Shown: positions 6,407 through 15,927, numbered from the stretch's first letter. The stretch: 64,000 bases of DNA from Corynebacterium felinum (GCF_030408755.1 NZ_CP047209.1:62001-126000), one strand, 5' to 3'. Notes: a model not told the origin generated them from the sequence alone. Numbers and translations are program-made.

Positions 6407-8778
6407 GAGCGGGACCTGTGTGCGTTCAAAGCCCGCGTGGTCAGGGCGGTGGCTTCGGCGGTGCGGGGGTCTTCCGGCCACGGGTGTTTGGGGTAGCGTC
6501 CGCGCATTTCTGCACGTACTTGGGCATAAGATCCGTCCCAGAAGCGGGCGAGGTCGTCGGTGATGGCAAGCGGGCGTCCTGCGGGGGAGAGTAGCTCGAA
6601 GAGCAGGGGCTGGTCGAGGATGACAGGGGAGTGGCTCAGCCCGAAGCATTCTTGCAATTTGATGGTCACGGTGGGGCGTTCGCCAAGGTAGTTGATAGCA
6701 ACGCTGCGCCCGGATGGGGCGTGGAAGTGGGAGGGGGCATAGTCGTTGAGTCGGGTTGCTTCCGGCCAAGGCAGGATGCGTTGGAGTGCGTTGTGCAGCG
6801 AGAGTGCGCGTGCTTTCGTCCCTGTTGCTAGTGCTTCGAGCTCGGGGCGTAGCCACTGCGCTGCATCGAGCGTATCGACGTCGACCCACGGTGCGCCGAA
6901 TCGTCGCGCAATGAGATTAATGCGGGCTTTGAGCTGGAGCTCTTCCTCACCCCAGTGCAAAAACTGGTGTCCGCCAGCATTGATCAGCGCCTCGGTGGCC
7001 TCGGCAACGCTGAGCTCTGCGGGGGTTTCGTTCAGCACAATTGCCCCTGCCTGCACGCGGCGTATGCCGGTGACTTTGCCCTGCGGGCTCACAGTGGTGT
7101 GTAGCGTCTCAGTGCGCGGTAGCAGGCGCAGGGCTTGTTCTTCTGTGAGTTCATCGGCTGCAAGAATCACCGGCCCTGATGTGCTGAGCGTAAGTTCAGC
7201 ACAGGCAATCCACGGGCTTTGGCCTAGGCGACAGTCTTTTGCGAGTGTGGCGCGGGTTCCTTTGGCAAGGAGAAATTCCGTGCCTTCATTGCGTGCGATC
7301 AGATGTGGCAGCGCAAGGCCGATGATTTCGCCGACGCTAAGCGGGGTATTTTTCTTCGGGGCGAGGCGTTCGAGGCGGTGGACTTCGCGGCGGAAGCGGT
7401 GGGTGCCTCGTGTGTCAGCGATGAGCTCAGTGATGATCCCGCGGGGGTTATCGCTGATACACGCAATGGTTTCCGCAGCCTGTTTGCCTGCGCGCAGCAA
7501 TGCGGTGGCAAATCGCGGGTCGGCGGGCACAGAAGCGAGGGTGCGCCCATGGTCGGTGACTGTGCCTTCATCTGTGATCGCCCCTAGTTGCTGCAAGGTG
7601 GTGCGTGCGGCATTCCAGCTTGCGTGCGGTGCTGGGTCGAGGAGGGGGAACTCATCGATTGAGGTGTGCCAACAGGCGAGGAAGAGACAGAATTGGGTGA
7701 GATCAGCGGAGAGAATTTCCGCTTCGGTGTGGGCTTTGAAGCGCTGATAGTCGGATTGGGAATAGCAGCGGATGACAGTTCCGGGGCCTTCACGTCCGGC
7801 ACGCCCAGCTCGTTGGATGGCAGCTGATTGGCTACAGGATTGGGTTACAAGCCCGTTCATTCCTCGGTGGGCGTCCCTTTTGGGTACTCTGACCAGACCG
7901 GAATCGATGACAAGGCGCACCCCCGGTACGGTCAGTGAGGATTCTGCAATGGGGGTGGCTACGACGATTCTGCGCGTGGTGGTGTTCACAGCCTCGTCTT
8001 GGATTTGGGGTGTTTGTTGCCCGTGCAGTGGATACACCGGCAGGTCGGTCAACGTGCTCAGTTGGGCGCAGCAGTGTTCAACGAGCCGGATGCTGGGGAG
8101 AAACACCAGGGTGGAGGCGTCATGTTGGGCGCTGTGGGTGGCTATGAGTTGGGTGAATGCGTGGATAAATTCTTGGTTTTGGCTGCTGCGCCCAGCAAGT
8201 GGCTGATAGGTGATGGTGGTGGGGTGGCTAGGGGCTTCTTGGCTGATAACAGGCGCGTTGAGGAGTGTGGCAAAACGTGTGGCATCTACGGTGGCGGACA
8301 TGGCGATGATGTGCAGGTTGTCGCGTAGTTGGGTGAGTTCGTAGAGCATACCCATCACGCAATCGGTGTCGAGTTGCCGCTCGTGGACCTCGTCGAGGAT
8401 TACCGCGTGGACCCCTTCGAGTTCGGGGTCGTTGAGTAGCCTGCGGATCAGTACGCCGGGGGTGAGAAATTCTATGTGGCTGCCGGGTTGGGAATCGCCC
8501 CGCACACTGTAACCGACTTTATCGCCCACTTGGGTGCCGCTTAAGGTGGCCAGGCGTCGCGCTGCAGCACGCACGGCTACACGACGTGGTGCGGTGACCA
8601 GTATTTTTCCGCCGAGGAGGTTGTGGATATGGGGTGGGATGAGTGTGGTTTTACCGGTTCCGGGTGGTGCTTGGATCACCACCGTGGAGTGCTGTGCAAC
8701 GGCCTTGTCCACGGCGGCGAGTGCGTTAGCAATGGGTAGTTGTTGCTCTGTGTTGAGCTGGGCGATATCGAAACTCAC
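6403..8778 (-). CDS. hrpB: ATP-dependent helicase HrpB
   Basis: A 791-residue DEAH-type helicase. Motif I is APPGTGKTTLIPP near residue 40, motif II is DEVHER near 130, motif III is SATVD near 160, and motif VI is QRAGRAGREGPG near 330; the long C-terminal part matches the HrpB-specific region. Length is close to the usual 800-840. The cellular role of HrpB is poorly known; some homologues act on RNA or DNA. The stop overlaps the start of the AbrB-type gene by ATGA. Confidence 0.93.
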   Translation of the reverse strand: MSFDIAQLNTEQQLPIANALAAVDKAVAQHSTVVIQAPPGTGKTTLIPPHIHNLLGGKILVTAPRRVAVRAAARRLATLSGTQVGDKVGYSVRGDSQPGSHIEFLTPGVLIRRLLNDPELEGVHAVILDEVHERQLDTDCVMGMLYELTQLRDNLHIIAMSATVDATRFATLLNAPVISQEAPSHPTTITYQPLAGRSSQNQEFIHAFTQLIATHSAQHDASTLVFLPSIRLVEHCCAQLSTLTDLPVYPLHGQQTPQIQDEAVNTTTRRIVVATPIAESSLTVPGVRLVIDSGLVRVPKRDAHRGMNGLVTQSCSQSAAIQRAGRAGREGPGTVIRCYSQSDYQRFKAHTEAEILSADLTQFCLFLACWHTSIDEFPLLDPAPHASWNAARTTLQQLGAITDEGTVTDHGRTLASVPADPRFATALLRAGKQAAETIACISDNPRGIITELIADTRGTHRFRREVHRLERLAPKKNTPLSVGEIIGLALPHLIARNEGTEFLLAKGTRATLAKDCRLGQSPWIACAELTLSTSGPVILAADELTEEQALRLLPRTETLHTTVSPQGKVTGIRRVQAGAIVLNETPAELSVAEATEALINAGGHQFLHWGEEELQLKARINLIARRFGAPWVDVDTLDAAQWLRPELEALATGTKARALSLHNALQRILPWPEATRLNDYAPSHFHAPSGRSVAINYLGERPTVTIKLQECFGLSHSPVILDQPLLFELLSPAGRPLAITDDLARFWDGSYAQVRAEMRGRYPKHPWPEDPRTAEATALTTRALNAHRSRS

Positions 8779-8804
8779 AGCCTCTACCCTAGTGCAGGGT
8801 TTTT

Positions 8805-9149
8805 CTAGGGTTGGGTTTCAAAGCAGTTGCCTTCACAACCGCGGAATGATGTGGTTGGCAGTGAGGTGTCGTCGATGAAGAAGGTGGAGGCGATGAAAAA
8901 CCCAATGGATAAGAGGGTAATGAGCCACCATCTGCGTGGTTGCGGGCGTCCTTGTTGGGTGAGTTTTTCTTGGTAGAGAAACCATACGCCCGGCAGGGAC
9001 CAGGAGGTGCCGATGAAAATGCCGAAGGGGTCAAGGATCATGATTCCTCCAATAATGAGGAAGATTCCAAGCGCTGCTGTGATTATGGCACAGACTGTTT
9101 TGATAACAGGCCTGCGGTAAGGCGATGGAGGGAAGCTGGGGTAACTCAT
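8805..9149 (-). CDS. Small membrane protein of unknown function
   Basis: A 114-residue protein starting MSYPSFPPSPYRRP, with three hydrophobic segments (about residues 17-35, 38-55 and 80-97) and a short C-terminal tail containing two Cys (GCEGNCFETQP). The start at 9149 is preferred since the longer frame upstream has no ribosome site and low-quality sequence. It lies just upstream of hrpB on the same strand, 26 bp apart. I do not recognise the family. Confidence 0.6.
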   Translation of the reverse strand: MSYPSFPPSPYRRPVIKTVCAIITAALGIFLIIGGIMILDPFGIFIGTSWSLPGVWFLYQEKLTQQGRPQPRRWWLITLLSIGFFIASTFFIDDTSLPTTSFRGCEGNCFETQP

Positions 9150-9557
9150 GATCAAGCCTTTGTCGACGTCGGATTCTTCACTGTTTATTATCTTCCCCGT
9201 AGGAGATCCACGGCATGTTGCACCCCCGTTAATTACCCCCATATATAAGCATCTAACCGTGAATCAATGCACTATTTATTATAATAAGATAAGAGGCATC
9301 TTCACTTGGGAAAACTGCGGTTTAATCTGGCTAAAAAGGGCGATTTTGGAAAGGTCTATCGGCAAATTAGTTACCCCTTCGGGGGTGGAATAAATTAGTT
9401 TCTCACAAAACCCTTGACAGTCGTTCAGTCAGTACTTAATCTTGTGTGTCATAGGCCACAGTGAGTGGTCTTCTGCTCCGGAGACCAAGCACCCTAAAGG
9501 GGTGGGTTGACACATTCGATCGGGATAGTAATCCCCCAAGCAACATAAGGAGAATTC
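9150..9557. other. Intergenic region with a candidate promoter
   Basis: Upstream region of the secreted-protein gene at 9558. TTGACA at 9414-9419 is followed 15-17 bases later by CTTAATC, which could be a sigma-70-type promoter giving an approximately 110-base leader. A second TTGACA lies at 9507-9512 with TAGTAA 13 bases on, a poor spacing. No other gene is evident. Confidence 0.45.
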
Positions 9558-10034
9558 ATGCGAAAATCTCTCATTCCTCTCATTGGACTTGCGATTGGCT
9601 GGGCAAGCCTCGTGGTTCCAGCTCATGCAAGTAATGTGCACGACGATCTATCATAGGTAACGTCGGAAAATTCCGTAACTGCACCAGACATTGATTTCGG
9701 TGATTTGAATACTATTCAGCCATTGGGAGTGACCCCAAGCAAACCATACGGTTGCCGTTTCGTTGTGTGGGAAGTCAGCCAAAACCCCCATGTCAAATGG
9801 TTGGGTGCTCGTGGTGGACGTGACGATTGCAAAAACCATGTAAAATACAGGGTCAAGATTATGAAGCACGTGCGTTTCAGTCCAGATAAAGTTGTTGGAA
9901 TTGCGCACGGTGAAGGCAGTACTACTGTTGTTGCTACTGCCCCTTGTGATGGTTCTGGAATTTATTACACACGGGTGGAAAGTGATACCGGTGGTTCCTT
10001 CGCGGGAGGAGAGCGTAAGTGGCTGTGCTCATAG
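9558..10034 (+). pseudogene. Secreted Cys-containing protein broken by an amber codon
   Basis: AAGGAG at 9547-9552 precedes ATG 9558. The frame opens with a signal peptide (MRKSLIPLIGLAIGWASL, then PAHA cleavage), reaches TAG at 9654-9656 after 32 codons, then continues in the same frame to 10034 with no other stop. The downstream 126 residues have four Cys (YGCRF, DDCKN, APCDG, WLCS) and look like a mature secreted domain. A single nonsense change explains the structure. A conserved mature domain after the stop suggests a recent event, or suppression. I do not recognise the family; the ABC genes that follow could export it or give immunity to it. Confidence 0.65.
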
Positions 10035-10084
10035 GCAATGTGAAGTGAATTGTCATAGTGCATATGGATGAATGAATTCATAGT

Positions 10085-10137
10085 AAAAGGGAACGCATCG
10101 TCATGGTTTTTGGTGCCTAAACGGTTCGTTCTCTTTT
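10085..10137. promoter_or_regulatory. Inverted repeat upstream of the ABC transporter
   Basis: AAAAGGGAACG (10085-10095) pairs with CGTTCTCTTTT (10127-10137) with one mismatch and a 31-base loop. It lies between the secreted-protein frame and the ATPase gene, and could be an attenuator or an operator. No T-run of terminator quality follows. Confidence 0.35.
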
Positions 10138-10162
10138 CACTTTTATGTTTGAGAGGTTTGTT

Positions 10163-10939
10163 GTGATCACGGTTGAAAAAATTAGCCACACATATGGACG
10201 GGGCACACGCGCGGTAGAAGCGCTGAACAATATTAATGCCACCTTTTCTGAAGGAACCACAGCATTGTTAGGGCCCAATGGTTCAGGAAAATCAACACTG
10301 ATGAATATCATCGGTACCACCATCATCCCCACCCATGGTCACGTGCTTTTTAATGGAAAACCGGTCAATTCTTCCACAGTTGAGGAGTATCGGACACAAC
10401 TTGGTGTGGTGCCTCAACATATCACCCTGCCGAAAAGGATGCGACTGCGAGACATTCTTTCCTACCTGTGCTGGGTGCATAAAATACCGCGAAGCCGCAC
10501 CCCCCCCCACGCTATTGCTGAGGTTCTTGAACGACTCGAACTTAGCCCCAAAGCCAACGCACGTGTTGGGGATCTTTCCGGTGGCCAATTACGTCGTGCC
10601 GGATTCGCGTGCGCACTCATACACGCGCCCTCAGTATTGATTCTCGATGAACCTACGGTTGGCCTTGACCCAGAAGTTCGAATGGAGATGAGGCATCTTA
10701 TTGCCGAGCTTGCCACAAATACCACCATTCTTTTAAGCACACATCTTTTAGAAGACGTGCGCTTCCTCCAACCCAATGTGGTCATGATCAACCGTGGGCA
10801 GATGGTGTTTACAGGAAGCTACAACGAGTTTCTTGCAGCCTTGCCTGAAGATGCAGGCCAACAGGAATCTTCCGTGGAACAGGCCTACCAACAAATGCTT
10901 CGCACAAGCGCTACAGAGAAAAACATGAATAGGGGATAG
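10163..10939 (+). CDS. ABC transporter ATP-binding protein
   Basis: A 258-residue ATPase with Walker A GPNGSGKST near residue 37, Q-loop VPQHITL, signature LSGGQLRR, Walker B LILDEPTVGLDP and H-loop STHLL. The GTG at 10163 is chosen as start because GAGAGG lies 6 bases upstream and the sequence VITVEKISHTYG then aligns with the family; ATG 10145 overlaps that site. Two membrane-protein genes follow directly (10945, 12312), forming an exporter-type operon with the secreted-protein gene before it. Confidence 0.9.
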   Translation: MITVEKISHTYGRGTRAVEALNNINATFSEGTTALLGPNGSGKSTLMNIIGTTIIPTHGHVLFNGKPVNSSTVEEYRTQLGVVPQHITLPKRMRLRDILSYLCWVHKIPRSRTPPHAIAEVLERLELSPKANARVGDLSGGQLRRAGFACALIHAPSVLILDEPTVGLDPEVRMEMRHLIAELATNTTILLSTHLLEDVRFLQPNVVMINRGQMVFTGSYNEFLAALPEDAGQQESSVEQAYQQMLRTSATEKNMNRG

Positions 10940-10944
10940 ACGCG

Positions 10945-12315
10945 ATGAGTCACAATACACATCACCCCACCGTGCTTGAGTCCCACACTGCCGCACCCAA
11001 CCAAACTCGCGGAAAGGCAGCATCGTCTAACCCCTGGTTATGTGATCGCATGAATCTGCTAAGCATAGCAATCGTGCTTATTATCGCAGGTGTGCTGTGC
11101 GCACGCATTGCTCTACTGCCCTGGGCAGATTATCGCGACTACACCATGGTGCTTAATCAGCTTGGGCTTGCAGGAGGCGTGCTCGCAGCACTGTTGGCTG
11201 CATGGCGTTTTAGCTCCCATGGTTCGCAGACTATGCTCATGGCACCTACTGGGCTGCAGAGCGTAACAGTCCGATACATCTACATCGCGATTGCAAGCGT
11301 ATTCAGCATTCTTATTCCTCTCGTCATAGGAGCAGCTGTTTTATTCATCCCCCTGATTGGCAGCAATTCGTGGGATTTTCGCTTTGTGTTCTCCCCATTA
11401 CTCTCCGCGATTGCTTTCGTTATTGGCAGTACCGCAGTCGGTATTGTCGTTGCCACCGCAGCCCGAGCTATACCGGTAATTGTTCGTGTTGTTCTTGCTG
11501 GCGGGATCTGCCTTTTGTTTGGTATGTACTCCGCATCATTCCCCTTCTTATGGGCAGTGGGGGTGCTGCGTGAACCAGAGGCGGTTTTTTCTGCTGCCCA
11601 ACTGCAGTGGTTGGGTATCACATTCGTATTATCTGTGGTGGCATTTGTGGGTGCGTGTGTTTTTGCAGGCACCAAGGCTGACCCTTATACACGGTTTTCT
11701 TTTCTCGCGTACCTCCCCTTTGGAGCGGGGATTGTTGGCGTGGTATTGGGTGTGGCAACAGGTTCATTACCAGTTTATTCACCACAAGTTCTTTGTGAGA
11801 GTACTAGTGACCCCAAGATTAATATTTGCGTGAGTACCGCTAAGCAGCCAGCTCTTGGGCTCAGTATTGATAGTGTTAACACCGCGTTAAAAGTCGTGGG
11901 TAACACTACGGGACAGCCTGTGGTGTATACCCCCTTTTATGGAAGCACTGAAGGGTTGGGACAAGAAATTAACTATCAACCGCAGGGACATAGCACCAAT
12001 ATGGGGCAAGTCATTATCGAATCAGTGGTGAGCACTGCCCACTGTGATGGCAACAATCGACCTGAATCCGCGCATATAAATAGCGTCATACTCTCACGCC
12101 TAATGGCTGAAGCTGGGCTGACCTTCAACTTGGGAGTTGTTCGAGATAGTTCAGGTCGGATTGTGAAAGACGCCAATACTGAGGGTGAAAGCATTAACCT
12201 CGGGGATCCTCTTGCTCACACTCCCCTTGAAGTTATTAAGGAAGTAATAGCCGCGCACCCCCAAGAGATTGCCGAGTGTACGGCCAAGTGGGAATGGTTC
12301 GGTGTGAATCCATGA
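10945..12315 (+). CDS. ABC transporter permease with extracytoplasmic domain
   Basis: A 456-residue membrane protein. About seven hydrophobic segments lie between residues 35 and 275, followed by a soluble C-terminal region of about 180 residues with four Cys (VLCES, NICVS, AHCDG, AECTA) that would face outside. It begins 5 bp after the ATPase stop and its own stop overlaps the next start by ATGA. It is taken as the permease of the ABC system by context; no family signature is recognised. Confidence 0.7.
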   Translation: MSHNTHHPTVLESHTAAPNQTRGKAASSNPWLCDRMNLLSIAIVLIIAGVLCARIALLPWADYRDYTMVLNQLGLAGGVLAALLAAWRFSSHGSQTMLMAPTGLQSVTVRYIYIAIASVFSILIPLVIGAAVLFIPLIGSNSWDFRFVFSPLLSAIAFVIGSTAVGIVVATAARAIPVIVRVVLAGGICLLFGMYSASFPFLWAVGVLREPEAVFSAAQLQWLGITFVLSVVAFVGACVFAGTKADPYTRFSFLAYLPFGAGIVGVVLGVATGSLPVYSPQVLCESTSDPKINICVSTAKQPALGLSIDSVNTALKVVGNTTGQPVVYTPFYGSTEGLGQEINYQPQGHSTNMGQVIIESVVSTAHCDGNNRPESAHINSVILSRLMAEAGLTFNLGVVRDSSGRIVKDANTEGESINLGDPLAHTPLEVIKEVIAAHPQEIAECTAKWEWFGVNP

Positions 12316-12965
12316 TCAGAGCACTCATCCCTGCACCGTGGCTGACTATTGGTGCTTTGGCGCTCAGTGGTGCTGGTGTTTTAGGCATTTTCGGTGGTTA
12401 CGCATTCACTGTTTCTGGACTTCATGGTGACAGCTATTTTAGCTACACAGAGTGGTGTATGTATTTGTGTACCATTGCGGCAATTGGGGCCTGCGTCCCT
12501 AGCCTGAGGGCGGTTGATTTGGGGTGCCGACGTGCACGTTTGGCAACCTTGATGCACGGGGTTCTTGCTGCGTTGTTGTCCATTGGTGCAGCAGGTGTTG
12601 GTGTTTATGTTATTAATCTGCGACGTGCTGCCCGCGCGGCGCAATATATAACATCAGCGCCACCACCAGGTTCTGAACATATTATTGTTGGCACGATCAC
12701 CACTGCGGGTGTGGCATTAGCGTTGATTGCGCTGTTGGGTGCTGGCTTGGGCACTGCCGCAAGCGTGGTGGTAGTTGTCGTGTTTGCTTCGGTGAATATT
12801 CTGGTCTCAGAAGAGTTTCCTTTGCCTGTGCCGTCGTTTGCTTATCAGGGGACGTGGTGGCAGCCGGTGAGTGTAGCGGAATCTATCATCATATTTCTCA
12901 TCGGTTGTGTGGTGTGGGGCGTGTTTGGGGGCGCAAGGAAAGTAAGCGATATCGACCAAGATTAG
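12312..12965 (+). CDS. Integral membrane protein of the ABC operon
   Basis: A 217-residue protein with about six hydrophobic segments, starting MIRALIPAPW at the ATG that overlaps the previous stop. An earlier in-frame ATG at 12276 lies inside the preceding gene and is not favoured. Translational coupling with the permease suggests a second transmembrane subunit or an immunity membrane protein. The family is not recognised. Confidence 0.65.
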   Translation: MIRALIPAPWLTIGALALSGAGVLGIFGGYAFTVSGLHGDSYFSYTEWCMYLCTIAAIGACVPSLRAVDLGCRRARLATLMHGVLAALLSIGAAGVGVYVINLRRAARAAQYITSAPPPGSEHIIVGTITTAGVALALIALLGAGLGTAASVVVVVVFASVNILVSEEFPLPVPSFAYQGTWWQPVSVAESIIIFLIGCVVWGVFGGARKVSDIDQD

Positions 12966-12968
12966 AAA

Positions 12969-12999
12969 GTGCCGGCGCGTATCTTCGCGCATCCGGCAC
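12969..12999 (+). terminator. GC-rich hairpin after the ABC operon
   Basis: GTGCCGG (12969-12975) pairs with CCGGCAC (12993-12999), with an inner CGCG/CGCG pairing. It starts 4 bases after the operon stop. There is no run of T after it, so termination would be weak or Rho-assisted. Confidence 0.5.
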
Positions 13000-13160
13000 G
13001 ACTCCTTCACCCCTATTCGTTCACTAACGTGGGCAATACAAATGGCGTGGTGCGGAGAATCGGTGGCGCGGTACAGCTTACTTTCGACGCCGACTTTTTC
13101 GATGAACTAAAGTAAGAAACAGTGTATCGCCCATGACCAATGGAGGAATTTCCTAAAACC

Positions 13161-13418
13161 ATGTTCTATCTCATCTCAGCATTCGTTGCCCTTGCCGGGA
13201 TCATCATGGTGGTGATGGGGCTGAAAAACTCACGCACACCACGCATCTCCTCCCTATTCACCATCGGTGGCGTGCTCTTACTTATTGAAGCAGCAATCGT
13301 GGCATGGATGATCACAATCGATGCCACCCTCCAGAACATCACCTTCGTTATCCTCGGGATGACCATCATCGTTGTCGCCCACGCCTTCATTCAGGCATAC
13401 CGCGCTACACGCAACTAA
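13161..13418 (+). CDS. Small three-segment membrane protein
   Basis: An 85-residue hydrophobic protein, MFYLISAFVALAGIIMVV onward, with three transmembrane segments (about 2-18, 30-50, 56-76) and a basic tail (AYRATRN). GGAGG at 13142-13146 precedes the ATG at 13161; an in-frame ATG at 13140 would overlap that site, so it is less likely. It is a single gene between the ABC operon and tag. Function unknown. Confidence 0.65.
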   Translation: MFYLISAFVALAGIIMVVMGLKNSRTPRISSLFTIGGVLLLIEAAIVAWMITIDATLQNITFVILGMTIIVVAHAFIQAYRATRN

Positions 13419-13502
13419 CATTTAAACAACCACAGCCCCCACAACAACAAGGCAAAACGCCAGCTTAAAGCCATGTTATGGGGGTTTTGTACTGTGGGGG
13501 CT

Positions 13503-14138
13503 ATGACAAAAACACACCAGATCACTACAGCACAAACCCCTGAACTAACCGCAGCAGGGCTCGTATACTGCGAAGATGGCCTCATCCGCCCCACCTGGGC
13601 AGCCACCGACAGCCTTTTAAAGGACTACTACGACCATGAATGGGGCAAACCAGTCACCGATGAGCACGGTGTATTCGAACGGCTGTGTCTCGAAGGCATG
13701 CAAGCAGGACTGAGCTGGAAAACCATCTTGAACAAAAGAGAAGCATTCCGGGACGCATTCTGCCACTTCGACCCCGAAAAAATCGCCGCATTTGGGGAAG
13801 CAGAACTCAACGCACTCATGGACAATCGCGAAATTCTGCGCAACCGGCGCAAACTCACAGCCATCATCACTAATGCGCGCGCAACACTAGCGCTACGCGG
13901 AAGCGAACACAAAAACCTGAACACCCACATCTGGTCCTTTGCGCCCACAAACCACACACCACCAGCAAGCGCTGCTGCCATCCCCACTGCAACAGCAGAA
14001 TCACACGCCATGGCAACAAGCCTCAAACGCCTCGGCTTCACATTCGTCGGCCCAATCACCTGCTACGCCCTGATGCAAGCAATCGGCATCGTAAATGATC
14101 GCATCATTGGGGCAAGCCCGCTCCAGCACCCCCACTAG
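13503..14138 (+). CDS. tag: DNA-3-methyladenine glycosylase I
   Basis: A 211-residue helix-hairpin-helix glycosylase. It shows DHEWGKPV, the strong family segment LCLEGMQAGLSWKTIL (near residue 65), and GFTFVGPITCYALMQAIG(IVND) near the C-terminus. In E. coli Tag a zinc is held by Cys4, His17, His175 and Cys179; here the Cys is present (VYCEDG), but the His17 position reads Tyr and the C-terminal His/Cys pair is missing. The ATG at 13503 lies 7 bases after TACTGT, consistent with a leaderless mRNA. Confidence 0.88.
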   Translation: MTKTHQITTAQTPELTAAGLVYCEDGLIRPTWAATDSLLKDYYDHEWGKPVTDEHGVFERLCLEGMQAGLSWKTILNKREAFRDAFCHFDPEKIAAFGEAELNALMDNREILRNRRKLTAIITNARATLALRGSEHKNLNTHIWSFAPTNHTPPASAAAIPTATAESHAMATSLKRLGFTFVGPITCYALMQAIGIVNDRIIGASPLQHPH

Positions 14139-14161
14139 ATGAGAAAGCTACAATAAAAGCC

Positions 14162-14896
14162 ATGACTTTTCCCCCACACAACGATCCCAACGACCCTAAA
14201 ATTGCGGTCGTGACCGGCGCATCTTCCGGCATCGGCGAAGCAACCGCCCGCGCATTGGCAGCAGACGGTTGGACAGTAATCGTCGCCGCACGCCGCACAG
14301 AGCCACTCGAAGCACTCGCTGAAGAAATCAACGGCATTGCCATTCCCCTTGATGTCACCAACGAAGAATCAGTAGCCAACTTCGCTCAACAAATACCCAT
14401 CTGCCACCTGCTCGTCAACAACGCCGGTGGTGCCAAAGGTCTTGATCCCATCGCGGAAACAAGCATTGAAGATTGGGAATGGATGTACGACACCAATGTG
14501 CTCGGCACCCTCCGTGTAACCAAAGCGCTCCTTAATGCACTGACCGAAACCCAAGGGCATATCATCAATATGTCCTCCGTCGCAGGCATCACAGCCTATG
14601 CTGGTGGTGCCGGATACAATGCCGCAAAATTTGGTGTCACCGCCATGAACAAAGTCATGCGCATCGAATTTGTTGAACGTAATCTCCGCGTCACAGAACT
14701 CAACCCCGGGCGAGTGAAAACCGACTTCTCCCTCGTCCGCTTTAAAGGCGACCAAGCCAAAGCGGATGCAGTCTATGCCGATAAACTCAACCTCAGCGCC
14801 GAAGATATTGCCGAAACAATCCGCTGGGTCGCACAACTACCCCCACACATGAACATCGACCGCATGGTGATCACCCCACGCGACCAAGTCATCTAA
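14162..14896 (+). CDS. Short-chain dehydrogenase/reductase
   Basis: A 244-residue Rossmann oxidoreductase. It has the NADP-binding GASSGIGEA near residue 20, the basic AARRTEP that favours NADP(H), NNAGG near residue 87, the catalytic Ser in MSSVAG and YNAAK near residue 157. It resembles the YdfG group that oxidises serine and 3-hydroxy acids. TACAAT lies 7 bases before the start, suggesting a leaderless transcript. The broken LysE-type exporter gene begins 3 bp after the stop. Confidence 0.9.
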   Translation: MTFPPHNDPNDPKIAVVTGASSGIGEATARALAADGWTVIVAARRTEPLEALAEEINGIAIPLDVTNEESVANFAQQIPICHLLVNNAGGAKGLDPIAETSIEDWEWMYDTNVLGTLRVTKALLNALTETQGHIINMSSVAGITAYAGGAGYNAAKFGVTAMNKVMRIEFVERNLRVTELNPGRVKTDFSLVRFKGDQAKADAVYADKLNLSAEDIAETIRWVAQLPPHMNIDRMVITPRDQVI

Positions 14897-14899
14897 ACC

Positions 14900-15568
14900 A
14901 TGACCCTTGCCGCCTTCGGGGCGCTTGCGGCAGTCTGGGCCGCAGCCATCGCACTACCTGGCCCAGATGTCTTCCAAATCATCCGCATCGCCAGCAAAAA
15001 CACCCGCGCCGGGGTGTACTGTGCACTCGGAATCATGCTGGGAAACACCCTCTGGATTGCCAGCTCACTTGCCGGACTCGCCACTGTTTTTGCGGCCTTC
15101 CCAGCACTGATGCTCATCATCTGAGATCCTCGGCGGGCTTTATCTTGCACGCATCGGAGTGCTCTCCTTCTTCTCTGTAATTCGTAACGCCACAACCACA
15201 ACCTTGCCGATCCAACAGTCAACGCGGAGGCGACGTCGACACGCATGAATGCGCACACCGCATGTGTCACCGGGATACTGACTAACCTCTCCAACCCCAA
15301 AGCAGTCATATTTTTCGCCTCTGTGTTTGCGCACTTCATCGACCCCGATCTATCACTGAGTTGGGCGCTGGCGATGGCACTGTTTCTCATCATCACAGGC
15401 ATCATCTGGTTTGTAGGTGTAGCCCTTTTCGTGCGTACCATCGCCACAACCTTGCTACGCAACACCGCACTCATTGACATCATCGCAGGAAGTATCCTTC
15501 TCATACTGTCCAGCATGATGCTCATTGAAGGAAGCTATGCAGCATTTCGCACGATTTCACTACACTAG
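14900..15568 (+). pseudogene. LysE-family amino acid exporter, two frameshifts
   Basis: The frame begins MTLAAFGALAAVW with the LysE-typical LPGPDVFQI and ends at TGA 15122-15124. Reading one base later, the family sequence continues as EILGGLYLARIGV until about 15240, where a second shift returns to the first frame (TGILTNLSNPKAVIFF at about 15265) and runs to 15568. So one base seems inserted near 15121 and one lost before 15245. All parts of a normal 220-residue exporter are present, so the decay is recent or the result of sequence error. Confidence 0.8.
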
Positions 15569-15606
15569 GGGGCCACACAACCCCTCACTAGGCAAGGAGC
15601 ATACCC

Positions 15607-15927
15607 ATGCTGGTCACCACAACCCACCAAATCGAAGGCCGTCAGATCACCGACTACATCCAGATCGTTGCCGGTGAAACCATCCTCGGCGTCAACGTCT
15701 TCAAAGACATCGCCGCAGGTTTGCGCAACATCGTTGGCGGACGCAGCCAATCCTATGAAAAAGAACTCGTGCAAGCACGCGAAATGGCGCTGGCCGAAAT
15801 GAAAGAACACGCCCTGAAACTCGGTGCCGACGCAGTAGTTGGTGTGGATATCGCCTACCAAAACATCGGCACTGAAGGCAGCATGCTCATGGTAGGGGCA
15901 AGCGGTACAGCAGTACGCTTGGCTTAA
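15607..15927 (+). CDS. YbjQ/UPF0145 family protein
   Basis: A 106-residue protein with the family features [24 protein letters not shown] (here given in parts: [14 protein letters not shown]), then [16 protein letters not shown]. Family members form pentamer-like rings of unknown role in heavy-metal or stress response. AAGGAG lies 10 bases upstream of the ATG. It is followed 16 bp later by the S4-domain gene. Confidence 0.85.
   Translation: MLVTTTHQIEGRQITDYIQIVAGETILGVNVFKDIAAGLRNIVGGRSQSYEKELVQAREMALAEMKEHALKLGADAVVGVDIAYQNIGTEGSMLMVGASGTAVRLA

Noticed and set aside
6746..7747. Plus-strand open frame of 333 codons
   Set aside because: Antisense to hrpB, which has all helicase motifs; the frame is Ser/Arg-rich low-complexity sequence with no family feature.
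9558..10034. Lactococcin 972-type bacteriocin
   Set aside because: The ABC neighbourhood is suggestive, but the mature sequence lacks the pattern of that family and has four Cys.
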